This document shows, piece by piece, positions 16,224 to 26,015 of a stretch of 53,287 nt of DNA. Below the pieces are notes generated by a model that searched no databases, had not been told where the DNA came from, and saw nothing but the letters and a program-made list of their open reading frames with translations. Position numbers and translations under genes: made by a program. The stretch covers positions 1 to 53,287 of the forward strand of contig QHYR01000253.1 of assembly GCA_003223315.1 (NCBI GenBank). The letters run 5' to 3'. Source of the stretch: Acidobacteriota bacterium. GTDB taxonomy: Bacteria > Acidobacteriota > Terriglobia > Acidiferrales > UBA7541. Position 1 is the first letter of the stretch, and each line of letters begins with the position of its first letter.

Positions 16224-17482
16224 GTGGACACCGTAAAATATCTAGACGCAATGGTTTCAGATTCTACGCCGGCGCGGCGACCGACCTCACGGCAGAATCA
16301 ACTCTTGGGGCCGTACGTGGCTCTGCTGCTGTTGATCCTCATCTACTTTTCTCGACCCGGGGAGTGGATTCCCGGCCTTACGATCGCGAGGTCATTTACC
16401 TGGGGCTTCTTATTGGACAATTGTTTCTTGCCGCCGTGATGTCTCCGGTCTGGCGAGGTGGAGCGTTTCAGACGACACTCGGTTTCGCAAAGGTCCTAGT
16501 CGTTGTGATCATATTGACTGTGACAGTCAACACGCCAAAACGATTGCGCCTACTCATCACCATCCAGGCGGCGTCAGTTGCGGTGATCGCCGCAGTTACT
16601 GCATGGTATGGACATCTGCGCGTAGGACGATTGGAGGGAATGCGCGGTGGAAGCTATTCCAATCCCAATGACCTAGCGCTCGCAATTGTTATCTCGCTAC
16701 CCCTATGCTTCGCGTTACTGTTCCTTTGCAGGCGCAGACTGTGGAAAGCTGTCTGGGCAATAGCCATGCTAGCAATGGCCTACGCGGTGCTCCTGACGGG
16801 ATCAAGAGGTGGATTCCTTTCTCTCATAGTTGTTGTAGCCTTTTGCCTCTGGGAATTCGGCATTCGAGGACGCCAGCGCTATCTCTTCGTACTCGTAGGG
16901 TTGGCAGGTGCGATCCTTTGGTTGTCCTCGAGCGGGATGTTGGCTGGGCGTCTCAAGGGGACGTTTAACTCCGAGGAGGACGTTGCGTCAGCTTACGGTT
17001 CGGCGCAGGCGCGGCAAGATTTGTTCTGGCACAGCGTCGATGTCACGAAACGACATCCGCTTTTTGGGGTAGGACCTGGAAACTTTCAAGTACTTTCTGG
17101 CGATTGGCATGTGACTCACAACGCCTTCACAGAGATGAGCTCAGAAGGCGGAGTGCCGGCATTTATTTTGTATGTGTCGATTCTCTGGCTTGGCTTCAAG
17201 AACGTAAGGGCCGCTAAACTTGCGGGCATGCAAAAAGAGATAGCCACTCTGGCTGGGGGCCTCCAAGCCAGTCTGGCCGGTTACGTGGTTGGGTCCATAT
17301 TCGCCAGCACGGCATATGAGTTTTTCCCATACTTTTTGGTCGCATATTCAACGTCACTTTTCCTCATCAGCAAGAAGTCTGCCTTTCGTATGAAGTTACG
17401 GAAGTCAGGGGAACAAACGACGACGGAAGAAGAATTGCTCCCCAATGCAGTGAAATCGGAATTGGCTTGGCACTCCTACTGA
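16224..17482 (+). pseudogene. O-antigen ligase / Wzy-like polymerase, frameshifted
   Basis: Two frames are needed. The first (GTG at 16224) encodes the N-terminus: LLGPYVALLLLILIYFSRPG then EWIPGLTIAR, a typical first helix of this family. It runs out of homology near 16385 and stops at 16439. The second frame continues from about 16390 (REVIYLGLLIGQLFLAAVMS) to 17482 with many transmembrane helices and the Wzy_C region: LLTGSRGGFLSL, HPLFGVGPGNF and WHVTHNAFTEMSSEGG. The N-terminal ~75 codons are thus out of frame with the rest, and some residues between helices 1 and 2 appear to be missing. Either a true pseudogene or a sequence error; a start inside the second frame would lack helix 1. Confidence 0.65.
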
Positions 17483-17553
17483 AATCGTCCTGAGCATATC
17501 TTGGCCCAGATCGTTAGCCTTCACTAGATTTTTAAACTAAAGGAGAAACGGTC

Positions 17554-19454
17554 GTGTGTGGAATCGCTGGCATTGTAGGAAGTGCGTCGGGCGCTGGCGT
17601 TAGCCCGGCAGTGGTCCATCAGATGTGCCAGACGATAATCCATCGCGGCCCGGACGAATCTCCAACGAAGATAGGACGGTTTCAGTTGTTTTCAACGGTG
17701 AGATCTATAACTACCGCCAGCTGAGGGCGGAGTTGCGATCAGCTGGGCACCAGCTTTATACCACTGGCGACACGGAAGTCATTCCACACCTTTACGAGGA
17801 ACTCGGAACAGAATTTGTTCACAAGTTGCGCGGCATGTTTGCCATCGCTCTTTATGACGAGCACCAACGCCGACTGATCCTGGCCAGAGACCGCCTAGGG
17901 AAGAAACCGCTTTTCTACGCGGTGCATAAGGACCGTCTGCTATTCGCCTCGGAGCCGAGAGCCATCCTCGCCGTTGCTCCGGAACTCGCCAAAGTCGATC
18001 ACAGGACGTTGATGCACTTCTTCTACTTTGGGTACATTCCGGATCCAAAATCCGTGTACAGCGCAATCCAGAAACTACCTCCCGGCCACATCCTAGTTTA
18101 CCAGGACGGGAACGTGCGGGTTTCTCAATATTGGGATATCCCACAATTTGCAGAAGACGAATCCAAGTCCGAAAGCGAATGGCTAGAACAAGTGGAGCAT
18201 GAGTTGGGCGAATCGGTGCGGATGCGATTAATCAGCGATGTTCCTTTGGGCGTACTACTCAGCGGTGGAGTTGATTCCTCGACCGTGGTGGCCCTTATGG
18301 CCAGTGCTAGCTCTGCGCCAGTCAAGACATTTTCGATCGCGTTTGATAAGCAAGACTTCGACGAACGCCACCATGCACGCATGGTCGCGCGGCGATTTGG
18401 AACTGAACACTATGAACTTACTATGCAGCCAGATTTCTGGAGGACCCTCAACAAGTTGACTGAGCTGCTAGAGGAGCCCTTGGGAGACGCCTCGCTGTTG
18501 CCGACCTATTACATCTGCCAACTGGTCCGGCAACACGTCAAAGTCGCCCTCTCCGGCGACGGTGGCGACGAGCTGTTTGCCGGCTATGATCGTTACGCAA
18601 TCAACTTCCAGCGCGAGATCTTTCGCTTTATTCCACATTGGGCTGGGCAATTTTACCGAGGGGTCCTATTTCCACTGTTGCCGCGGAGTATGCGAGGACG
18701 AAGGTTCCTCTACAACGTTTCCTTACCTTTCCGGGATCGTTATCTTGACAGTATTTCCCATTTGGCTGGCAATGATCGAGATCGCAATATCTTTTCCCAC
18801 GAATTCTTGGGCTTGGTGGAAGAGGCCGAATCACCGCGAGAAATTTTCGAAACATACTACGATCACGCACCCTCCGCGCACCCTTTGGGCAAGTTGCAGT
18901 ATCTCGACATGAAAACCAATCTGGCGGCAGACATCCTGACGAAAGTAGATCGTATGAGCATGGCGGCCTCGTTAGAAACGAGAGCGCCCTTGCTGGACCA
19001 GATCTTCGTTGAACTGGCTGCACGAATTCCGGCAAGATGGAAGCTGAACGGCCGTGAGGGCAAGTATCTGCTCAAGAAGCTAGCTGGGCGCCTTGGGGTT
19101 CCGGCGGAGGTAATCTACCGGCCAAAACAGGGATTCGGAGTTCCCTTGGTGCACTGGTTCAGGAAGGAACTGAAATCTGGACTGCATGACATCCTGACTG
19201 AACCCCGGACAGCACAGCGCGGTTACTTCGACCCCGTATCCGTTCGTCGTTTGCTTGATGAGCACGGACGTGGGGAACGAGACCGGTCCGCCGAACTTTG
19301 GCTGTTGTTGATGTTTGAGCTTTGGCATCGCAATTTCCTCGAGCCCGCGAGGAGCGGTAAGCTTTTCACCCGTCCGTGGTCAGACTCGGGACCTCCGCGA
19401 GGCCGTGATGTCGACGAATCTAACAGGCGAGCGGTTTGTATTTCGTCGAATTGA
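17554..19454 (+). pseudogene. Asparagine-synthase-like amidotransferase with internal deletion and frameshift
   Basis: The true start is GTG at 17554 with a strong AAAGGAG 8 bp upstream; the product begins with the class II glutaminase signature CGIAGIVG, catalytic Cys2. After HRGPDE (17641-17658) about 30 residues normally present (the RLSIIDL region) are absent and the frame changes. The rest is intact in the other frame from about 17658 to 19454: ISNEDRTVSVVFNGEIYNYR, then the synthetase domain with LLSGGVDSS (PP-loop) and SGDGGDELFAGYDRY. Such proteins amidate sugars or transfer amino groups in exosortase-type glycan loci. As sequenced, the glutaminase domain cannot be made as one chain; a start within the second frame would give a synthetase lacking Cys2. 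Confidence 0.72.
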
Positions 19455-20666
19455 GTGTCAGTCGTGCCCGACCAACCAATTGTCTTGCACCTGATTGACA
19501 GCTTCAACCAGGGTGGCTCTGAGAGCCAAGCCGTGCAATTGGTGCGATTGCTCCGGGGCATCGGCCGTTATCGGATCCTGATGGCCTGTCTTAATAGGGA
19601 TGGCCCGTTGCGCGCCGAGATCGATTGCCTCGATCTGGGTGAGATTCCAGAATACAAGTTGACTAGCCTTTACAATGTTCGAGCACTGCGCCAGCTAAGA
19701 CGGTTTACGGCACACCTGAAAAGGCAACAGGTGGATATCCTGCACACGCATGACTTTTACACCAACGTGTTTGGCATGTGGGCCGGAGCCGTGACAGGGG
19801 TTCCTGTCCGCATCGCTGCTCGCCGCGAATCCACCGAGATACGTTCCAACACCAGGCGGGCGCTGGAGCGCGCTTCGTACCGTGTGGCAAGCCGGGTACT
19901 GGCCAATTGCGAAGAAGTAAGACGCCAGTTAACTGAAGAGGGCGTCTCCCCTTGGAGGATCGAAGTTATCTACAACGGCGTCGACGCGAGCCGTTTGTGC
20001 CATCCCCCCTCGGCCAATCGGAGTGAAATGGCGGCTTCGTTTGGCCTACCGACAGATCGCAGACGACTCTTCATTACTATTGTCGCCAATTTGCATCTCC
20101 CGGTAAAAGATCACATCACCTTCTTGCGCGCGGCGCGGACAGTATCGGAAGTGGTTCCGCAGGCGACGTTCGTGGTAGCGGGAGAGGGTGAGCTGATGAA
20201 TTCCATGCGCTTGCTCGCGAAGGAACTCGGGATCACAAAGCAGACCTTTTTTCTTGGCAGGTGCAGCCGTGTCGCTGAGCTGCTTTCAATCACCGAGATT
20301 GGAGTGTTGAGTTCTCTCTACGAGGGTTTTCCTAACTCAGTCCTGGAATATATGGCCGCCGGCTGTCCCGTAGTAGCCACTGACGTCGGTGGTATCCGCG
20401 AAGCGGTAGTTGAGGGTGAGACAGGATACCTGGTTGAAGCACGTGATCACGAAGCCATGGCGAGGCAGATTCTCCGCCTACTCGCTGCACCTCAACGGGC
20501 ACGTGCGATGGGAATCCTGGGCCAGCAGATCGTGAAGCAAAAATTCTCGTTGGAAGCGCAGGTGAAAGCGATCACTCGTCTGTATGAGCATCTGCTTGGG
20601 ATGGCAGGAGAAACAAAGCTTTACGCACCGGGATCCGTGGTATCGGCAAGGATGCGCAACCTTTGA
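19455..20666 (+). CDS. Glycosyltransferase family 4
   Basis: 403 residues with the GT-B fold. The N-terminal acceptor domain begins VLHLIDSFNQGGSESQAV and contains ILHTHDFY. The C-terminal donor domain has VIYNGVD, FVVAGEGEL and the E-x7-E motif in SSLYEGFPNSVLEYMA, followed by VVATDVGGIREAV. It transfers a sugar from a nucleotide donor to the growing lipid-linked glycan on the cytoplasmic side. The GTG start directly follows the amidotransferase stop; a second GTG at 19464 is equally possible. Confidence 0.87.
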   Translation: MSVVPDQPIVLHLIDSFNQGGSESQAVQLVRLLRGIGRYRILMACLNRDGPLRAEIDCLDLGEIPEYKLTSLYNVRALRQLRRFTAHLKRQQVDILHTHDFYTNVFGMWAGAVTGVPVRIAARRESTEIRSNTRRALERASYRVASRVLANCEEVRRQLTEEGVSPWRIEVIYNGVDASRLCHPPSANRSEMAASFGLPTDRRRLFITIVANLHLPVKDHITFLRAARTVSEVVPQATFVVAGEGELMNSMRLLAKELGITKQTFFLGRCSRVAELLSITEIGVLSSLYEGFPNSVLEYMAAGCPVVATDVGGIREAVVEGETGYLVEARDHEAMARQILRLLAAPQRARAMGILGQQIVKQKFSLEAQVKAITRLYEHLLGMAGETKLYAPGSVVSARMRNL

Positions 20667-20714
20667 GACCCAAGGAGCTGGACAACTCAACTTTCGATGC
20701 TCGGGACCTGAATT

Positions 20715-21644
20715 ATGCAGGTGGAGGGAACCGTGTTAACTAACACTGCCAGTGATGTGCTGACGAGTTTGGAGCGGGACGGCATCGCGGTCATCCAAAA
20801 CTTCCTCACCACCAACCAACTCCAGAGGATGCAGACAGCGTTTGAAGCTCGCCTCCAACACGGGCGCTGGGACGATATAGACGGTTACGAGAAGGAGCGT
20901 TATCGGCATGTTATCGAGGATGTCCTAACTTTAGGTCAAGGGTTTGTTGATGCTGCACTCCATCCCCTGCTGAAAGAGACTTTGCGCGAATATGTGGGCG
21001 AGCGATATCAACTGGCCGAGGCTAAAGGCTGGAGATCTCTCCCGACGCGCAGGAACTTTCACGGATGGCACGGTGATGCATGGTATGACCAGACAAAGCT
21101 GAACTTCATTCCTCGTGAGGTGAAGCTAGGTCTCTATTTGACTGATGTTCAGACTGGTTTTTTTGAATATATCAGAGACAGTCATCAGAAACGAGCGCCG
21201 CGTCCCGTGCCCGACTGGCAGCTAGGGGACATCCCAGCGTCTATGATTGTGCAAGTGAAGGGACCCGCAGGAACCGGTTTCCTTTTCGATACTTCGGGAA
21301 TTCATCGCCAAACTGTGCCTATTCTCGAAGCACGATCTGCGGTGTTCTATGCGTATCACGACCCTTCCGTGCCGTTACAAAAGGAGGATTTGGATTATTA
21401 TCGCTACCATCCTTTGCTTCTCAATGCCGCTTTCTTGGGGAATCTCAGCGACGAAGACTGTAGAATTTTGGGTTTTGGGGACCAGCAGAATTATTTCCAT
21501 GCATTTTCGCGTCGACAGAGACACCCTCGGCTACAGGGAATCTTCGAAACGCTTCTGGGGGCGGCAGTCGTGTGGAATTCAGTGCGCGTGCGGGTCGAAG
21601 CCAGACTCAGAAGCGTACTGAAATTAGCAAGACATGTTGGATAA
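20715..21644 (+). CDS. Phytanoyl-CoA dioxygenase (PhyH) family oxygenase
   Basis: 309 residues. The double-stranded beta-helix of Fe(II)/2-oxoglutarate enzymes is indicated by FHGWHGDAWYD (HxD metal ligands) and SGIHRQTVP (distal His ligand, with Arg for 2-oxoglutarate nearby). The start DVLTSLERDGIAVIQNFL fits the family N-terminus. It probably hydroxylates or otherwise oxidises a glycan or lipid component; the substrate is unknown. It lies between a glycosyltransferase and a long non-coding gap, so it may end the preceding transcript. ATG start. The last ~50 residues are a helical extension beyond the core fold. Confidence 0.75.
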   Translation: MQVEGTVLTNTASDVLTSLERDGIAVIQNFLTTNQLQRMQTAFEARLQHGRWDDIDGYEKERYRHVIEDVLTLGQGFVDAALHPLLKETLREYVGERYQLAEAKGWRSLPTRRNFHGWHGDAWYDQTKLNFIPREVKLGLYLTDVQTGFFEYIRDSHQKRAPRPVPDWQLGDIPASMIVQVKGPAGTGFLFDTSGIHRQTVPILEARSAVFYAYHDPSVPLQKEDLDYYRYHPLLLNAAFLGNLSDEDCRILGFGDQQNYFHAFSRRQRHPRLQGIFETLLGAAVVWNSVRVRVEARLRSVLKLARHVG

Positions 21645-22250
21645 CAGCGGCCGTATAATCCAGTGCAAGTCGCCAAAATTGCGTGCCTTATCAAGATGAA
21701 GGACAAACGAGGTCAGCGGCATCACCAAACTACCGTTGACTCGGTCGGATCCGCTGCTGAGTGCAGAGCATTAGCAAAACACCGCGCTTTGATCCCTTCC
21801 GAGCACGACAAGACTGTGCGCGTTTCGAGAACCGGGCTGCGCTGTAAGTACTTGCGTGGATTCTCAGCAGCGACACTCGATGGCAGAAGAACTTGCCGTA
21901 CAAGTACCTGGATTTTTCGACGTGATCGCGGCAATTGTAGCAGTCGGAGGAACGGGGCATCTCTGAACAGCTGGCGCGTCTTTCTGAACTAGGTGAGGAG
22001 CGCCAGCGGTTAAAATTCATTTCCACGAAAAACGGGCGCAGAAGTCGGCAAAACCAAGCAGGACAAGGCAACGCAGCGCATAGTGGCGGTTCCCTTAAGG
22101 CACCTGCACTCTGCGTCCTCAGGTCCGGTTGGCAGAGACGGCGTTCGAGGCCCACATGGTATTGACAGGTTCCCTCCTGTCCATGAGTGTCCATGAGGCC
22201 AGTAGCTCGAAAGGAGTTCTCCATCTTATGTTTACCGTAGGAGTGGAGAC
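21645..22250 (+). other. Non-coding gap upstream of the large secreted protein
   Basis: About 600 bp. Several open frames cross it on both strands (the longest on the minus strand, 188 codons), but none has domain-like composition or a ribosome site. A TTGACA at 22162 lacks a good -10 at 16-18 bp. An AAAGGAG at about 22210 precedes an ATG in a frame different from the secreted-protein gene. The region probably contains the promoter of that gene. Confidence 0.4.
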
Positions 22251-25200
22251 ATGTTGGATCACATTCTGGTATGGGGGCGGATTCATCAAAGGACACGCGC
22301 GCTCTCGTTCAGTATCGTGCCGTGTTTGCTCGCTCTGCTCATGACTTCCTGCACCGGGACCGCTAATGTTCGAAGCGCTAGTCCTGGAGGCAGTACATTG
22401 GCGATCAATACCACTTTGCTACCTTTAACCGCGACTCCTGGCGCAACCACAACGCAGTACGTGATATCCTATAAGGCCGCCAATCGCAGCCAGTGCACGA
22501 TCGAGGTTAGCACCAGCCCGACATTCACCCCGCTGGTTCACGCCATCGATCCCACGATCTTTGCGAACGCGAATCTCGACGGCCAGACCAACGCCGGGTC
22601 CAGAGCTTTCGTCGCGGGGCAAAAGTGGATCGCGCAGGAAAACGTGGCGCCGCCGTCTATCATCGTGGGAGCGGCCAGCCGGCCGAGCGGCAGCAAACTT
22701 GTGACAGTAAGCTATCCGAACCAACCGTTTGTGGTCGGAGACAACATCACGATCTTGGGAATGTCGAACTCGGCCTACAACGATCCTTGGGCACGCGTCG
22801 AAGTAGCTTCGACCAACAGTTTCAGTTATGGGGTGCTGACGGCTGCTCCTGCGGGCGGCGACGCTTCTGGAGGCGGCATCATCATCCGGGCCGACCGCTA
22901 TTCCTTGGCCCTGGCGGCAGACACGACCTATTACTATCGCATCGGTGGTGCGTCGAACACCTGTGGCGCTAGTCCAGCGACTGGATCGTTCACCACTATG
23001 AACATCCCGAACGGCAATACTTGGGCCGAGGGTCCTGTCCGGGACAACAACGGAAACCAGATTGTGCCAACCGTTCCCGAGAGCAGAACGGCTACCCTAG
23101 TCGATCCGCTGACTGGCGCTTTGATTCATCGCCTTACTCTCCGTGCTGATGTGGGCGTAGGTGCAGCCGGTTGGACAAGCTCCTATTTTCGCGTCTGTAC
23201 ATTAACTACCTCGGCCAATGGTTTCTATTACTGTTGGCCTGGAATGGGCTCTTCTGGGACTGCGGGACTCTACTCAATCAAGAGCACCGGTGAGACTCAT
23301 TGGCTCGGACTTATGCGCTTCAACTATACAGATAGCATGGGATTTCATTGCTGCAACGCGACATCGGCGTACTTCACCGGTAACTCCTCGCCTTCTAGTA
23401 CGACCGATGCAAACACGTTTTATGCAATAGCCCAGACCAATGCTGGCAATCCACCATCTAAGAATGTCCTGATAAGTGCTTCATTCACGGGCAACGACGC
23501 CGTGGATGCGGCTGCTGGGGCCGACTGGTCGACTAGCGCTGCTACGGCATTGACTCCTGATCCATCGAACACTCTGGACGATAAATTGACGGCATTCAAC
23601 GCGACTTTCATTCCTGCGCACTTTCATGGATGTAGCGTAGGAGAAGTTTATGGGGATTTTATACTTGGACAGTGCGGTTCGTTCGATCAAGGGAGTCCCG
23701 CGTGGGCATGGACTTTCAGAATCTCCAGCAGTTCAGTAATTGCACTTGGTCCTATTTATGCCGCAAAGGCTTGCCGGTGGTGCGGTTCACACGGAGACAA
23801 TGTTGACGAATCTAGTAAGTGGACCGTCTTTGGGCTGGCCTCCACAATTGGTACTCAAACCGGGGAATGGCATGTCCAGCTAGCATCCGCAATCGGCACA
23901 GGTAACACGAGTTTATCCGTCGCTGCTCCAGCATGGAGAGCATCAACGGCCTATTCCAATAGCGCAGCAGCCGGTTTTGCCATCGTGGACACAAATGGCA
24001 ATCTACAAATCGCCACGACTACAGGGACTTCCGGCACATCGCAACCGACCTGGAACACATTGGTAGGGGGCACGACCGCTGACGGTACAGTTACCTGGAC
24101 GAACAAAGGCGTCGCGTCCAACGCTGGTGAACCGTTCAATATCTACGCCTTCGCAGACCAGGGTGGCAATTATTGGACCTACTTGCAAAATGCCGCTGGA
24201 GCCACAGGAGGAGGAGGACAGTACAACGGCGACTTATTTCACTTTGAGGATGGCACTAACGAATGTGTACGGATCGTTACTAAAGGCAGTGGAGGATCGT
24301 GGACGCTGGTAACTAGGGCTGTGAATGGCAATGGGTTAGTCACCTGTGGATCTACTGCGCAGACCCATTCGATCGGTGCTGATCTGCGTGCTTTGTGTGA
24401 ACCTTATAATGAAACACAAGCACAACTGACTCGTTGGTGGGATTTTATTGATGACGCACGCATGACAGACACCACGAATACATTATTTGTTAGAGATGTT
24501 CACAGCGCCGCACACGGGTACTTTAGGGGGCCCGCTCCGCATGGAGGCATTTTCAGGACATTCTCTGTAACGAACAGTCACATTCCATTTGTGGCGGCTG
24601 ACTTCACCACTGTCATTGCCTCTTTAGGTCTACCTACTGGTCACACTTTCGCCGGACATACAACCGATGCCATAGGAATCACCCATCAGGATTACACCAA
24701 TTGGGATTCCGAAGCTGCAAGTTTCCAGGACAGCGCAATAGGTAGCTTGTTCTTCGTCACGGGAGGTGGTTCGGGAGGATACGGAACTTTCAGCAAGGTT
24801 GGAGGGACAACCTCGATCTACAAGTACACCTTGGGAATTGTCCCATTCAGCTACGCATTGCCATTCGCAGCAACCTCTGGCGGCAATACTCTTCAAGACA
24901 TCAGCGGCCCTAGTTCCCTCCTCACTGACGCCGGAGCTACGCCGCAATCTTGCGTAGCAGTTGTTGCGGGCGAGTGCTGGGCCGGGTCATCGCCTGGCGA
25001 CATGTATGCGAATCTGCCTGTGGTTGACGCTGGTTCTTCCAACATCTGCAACAATGGAAACGAGAACACATCGTATGCTGGTCACGACTGGTGCATGATG
25101 AACACTTCCACCTATGGAAATGCCATCAACCAGTACGGCCTGCTCCCGGCGAATTTCCTCGGTAACGACCCCCTCGGAACGCCGGGATACGGCGCCGGCT

Positions 25201-25718
25201 TGAGCCGCAGATTGGTCCAGAATATAGCTGGGGGATGGCGGCTTCAGGGTAGTGCGCCGCACACTGTGACTGATGGTTCAGGGGCTTTATTTGAGTCCTG
25301 CATAGCAGACCCACATCTCACGATTAATGGATTGATTGCTGTTAATCCTTATGATTGTGAGGTATTTCTCGCGACAATTCCCGCCCAGCCCAGCGCAGAC
25401 AGCATCGACCGCACCGATTATGAGACCGTTGCCATCACCATCGGTGCAGGCTCCGGCGGGGCCACTCATGCCCGAGTGAAGTATGGCTACGAAGAGAATG
25501 AGCCCGTGAGGGGAACCACGTGGCCGCCTGCCATCAATTTCTACTGCACGCAGTACCAGGGGGCGTGCTATTCCTCGGACCAGAACTTCTCACTCAATTC
25601 CCAGCCAGCTCTACCAATTGGCGTGCCGCAGCGCACGCTCTTCTACCAGGTAGAATACCTGAACAGCTCAAACCAGGTGGTCGTGTCGGATCCGCTGACA
25701 GCGGTAGCGGTACCTTAG
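22251..25718 (+). CDS. Large secreted, probably lipid-anchored protein of unknown function
   Basis: 1155 residues, by far the largest product here. A basic stretch leads to a hydrophobic core (SIVPCLLALLMTSC) ending in a lipobox-like cysteine at about residue 34. The mature part is rich in Ser/Thr/Gly/Asn. Residues ~40-230 look like fibronectin-type strands (TTYYYRIGGAS). About residues 560-625 resemble a carbohydrate-binding / phage-tail-type module: W..STAYSNSA, GTSGTSQPTW, then TADGTVTWTNKG. Many paired cysteines (FHCCNA, CRWCGSH) suggest disulfides. The C-terminal ~100 residues form another beta-sandwich-like segment. The TTG start has GGAG about 8 bp upstream. It may bind or process the surface glycan; no catalytic motif was recognised. 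Confidence 0.65.
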   Translation: MLDHILVWGRIHQRTRALSFSIVPCLLALLMTSCTGTANVRSASPGGSTLAINTTLLPLTATPGATTTQYVISYKAANRSQCTIEVSTSPTFTPLVHAIDPTIFANANLDGQTNAGSRAFVAGQKWIAQENVAPPSIIVGAASRPSGSKLVTVSYPNQPFVVGDNITILGMSNSAYNDPWARVEVASTNSFSYGVLTAAPAGGDASGGGIIIRADRYSLALAADTTYYYRIGGASNTCGASPATGSFTTMNIPNGNTWAEGPVRDNNGNQIVPTVPESRTATLVDPLTGALIHRLTLRADVGVGAAGWTSSYFRVCTLTTSANGFYYCWPGMGSSGTAGLYSIKSTGETHWLGLMRFNYTDSMGFHCCNATSAYFTGNSSPSSTTDANTFYAIAQTNAGNPPSKNVLISASFTGNDAVDAAAGADWSTSAATALTPDPSNTLDDKLTAFNATFIPAHFHGCSVGEVYGDFILGQCGSFDQGSPAWAWTFRISSSSVIALGPIYAAKACRWCGSHGDNVDESSKWTVFGLASTIGTQTGEWHVQLASAIGTGNTSLSVAAPAWRASTAYSNSAAAGFAIVDTNGNLQIATTTGTSGTSQPTWNTLVGGTTADGTVTWTNKGVASNAGEPFNIYAFADQGGNYWTYLQNAAGATGGGGQYNGDLFHFEDGTNECVRIVTKGSGGSWTLVTRAVNGNGLVTCGSTAQTHSIGADLRALCEPYNETQAQLTRWWDFIDDARMTDTTNTLFVRDVHSAAHGYFRGPAPHGGIFRTFSVTNSHIPFVAADFTTVIASLGLPTGHTFAGHTTDAIGITHQDYTNWDSEAASFQDSAIGSLFFVTGGGSGGYGTFSKVGGTTSIYKYTLGIVPFSYALPFAATSGGNTLQDISGPSSLLTDAGATPQSCVAVVAGECWAGSSPGDMYANLPVVDAGSSNICNNGNENTSYAGHDWCMMNTSTYGNAINQYGLLPANFLGNDPLGTPGYGAGLSRRLVQNIAGGWRLQGSAPHTVTDGSGALFESCIADPHLTINGLIAVNPYDCEVFLATIPAQPSADSIDRTDYETVAITIGAGSGGATHARVKYGYEENEPVRGTTWPPAINFYCTQYQGACYSSDQNFSLNSQPALPIGVPQRTLFYQVEYLNSSNQVVVSDPLTAVAVP

Positions 25719-26015
25719 AAATCACGCTTAATCCTTAGGAGTTTCTCGCGGATCGGTTTTGGACAGCACCTGATGGGTTCATCGCGGCTACGACCGTTCT
25801 TCGAAACGCCTTTCGGCCCATAGAATCCTTTTTTAACCCATTTCAATGATCCACAGTGCTCGAACGCCCGCCCTCGGTAATTTGGACAGCATTCGGCTGC
25901 GGAGGAGAAGTTGTTTTTCGCGATTCTTTGATCAATGGAATCAGTGACTTAACTCGTTACGAAGGTTTTTCACTGCTAATTTTTGACTGCAGTATTGCAA
26001 AGTATTTCGAGGTCG

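Noticed and set aside
22162-22190. TTGACA as -35 box of a promoter for the large secreted protein
   Set aside because: No TATAAT-like -10 at 16-18 bp.
21730-22296. 188-codon open frame on the minus strand upstream of the large secreted protein
   Set aside because: Composition is rich in Cys/Arg/Ser without pattern, no ribosome site, no domain-like segment; typical chance frame in GC-rich DNA.
25800-25870. T-rich stretch after the large secreted protein as terminator
   Set aside because: Only a 3-bp stem (GCC-TTTC-GGC) precedes the T run, too weak and too far from it.
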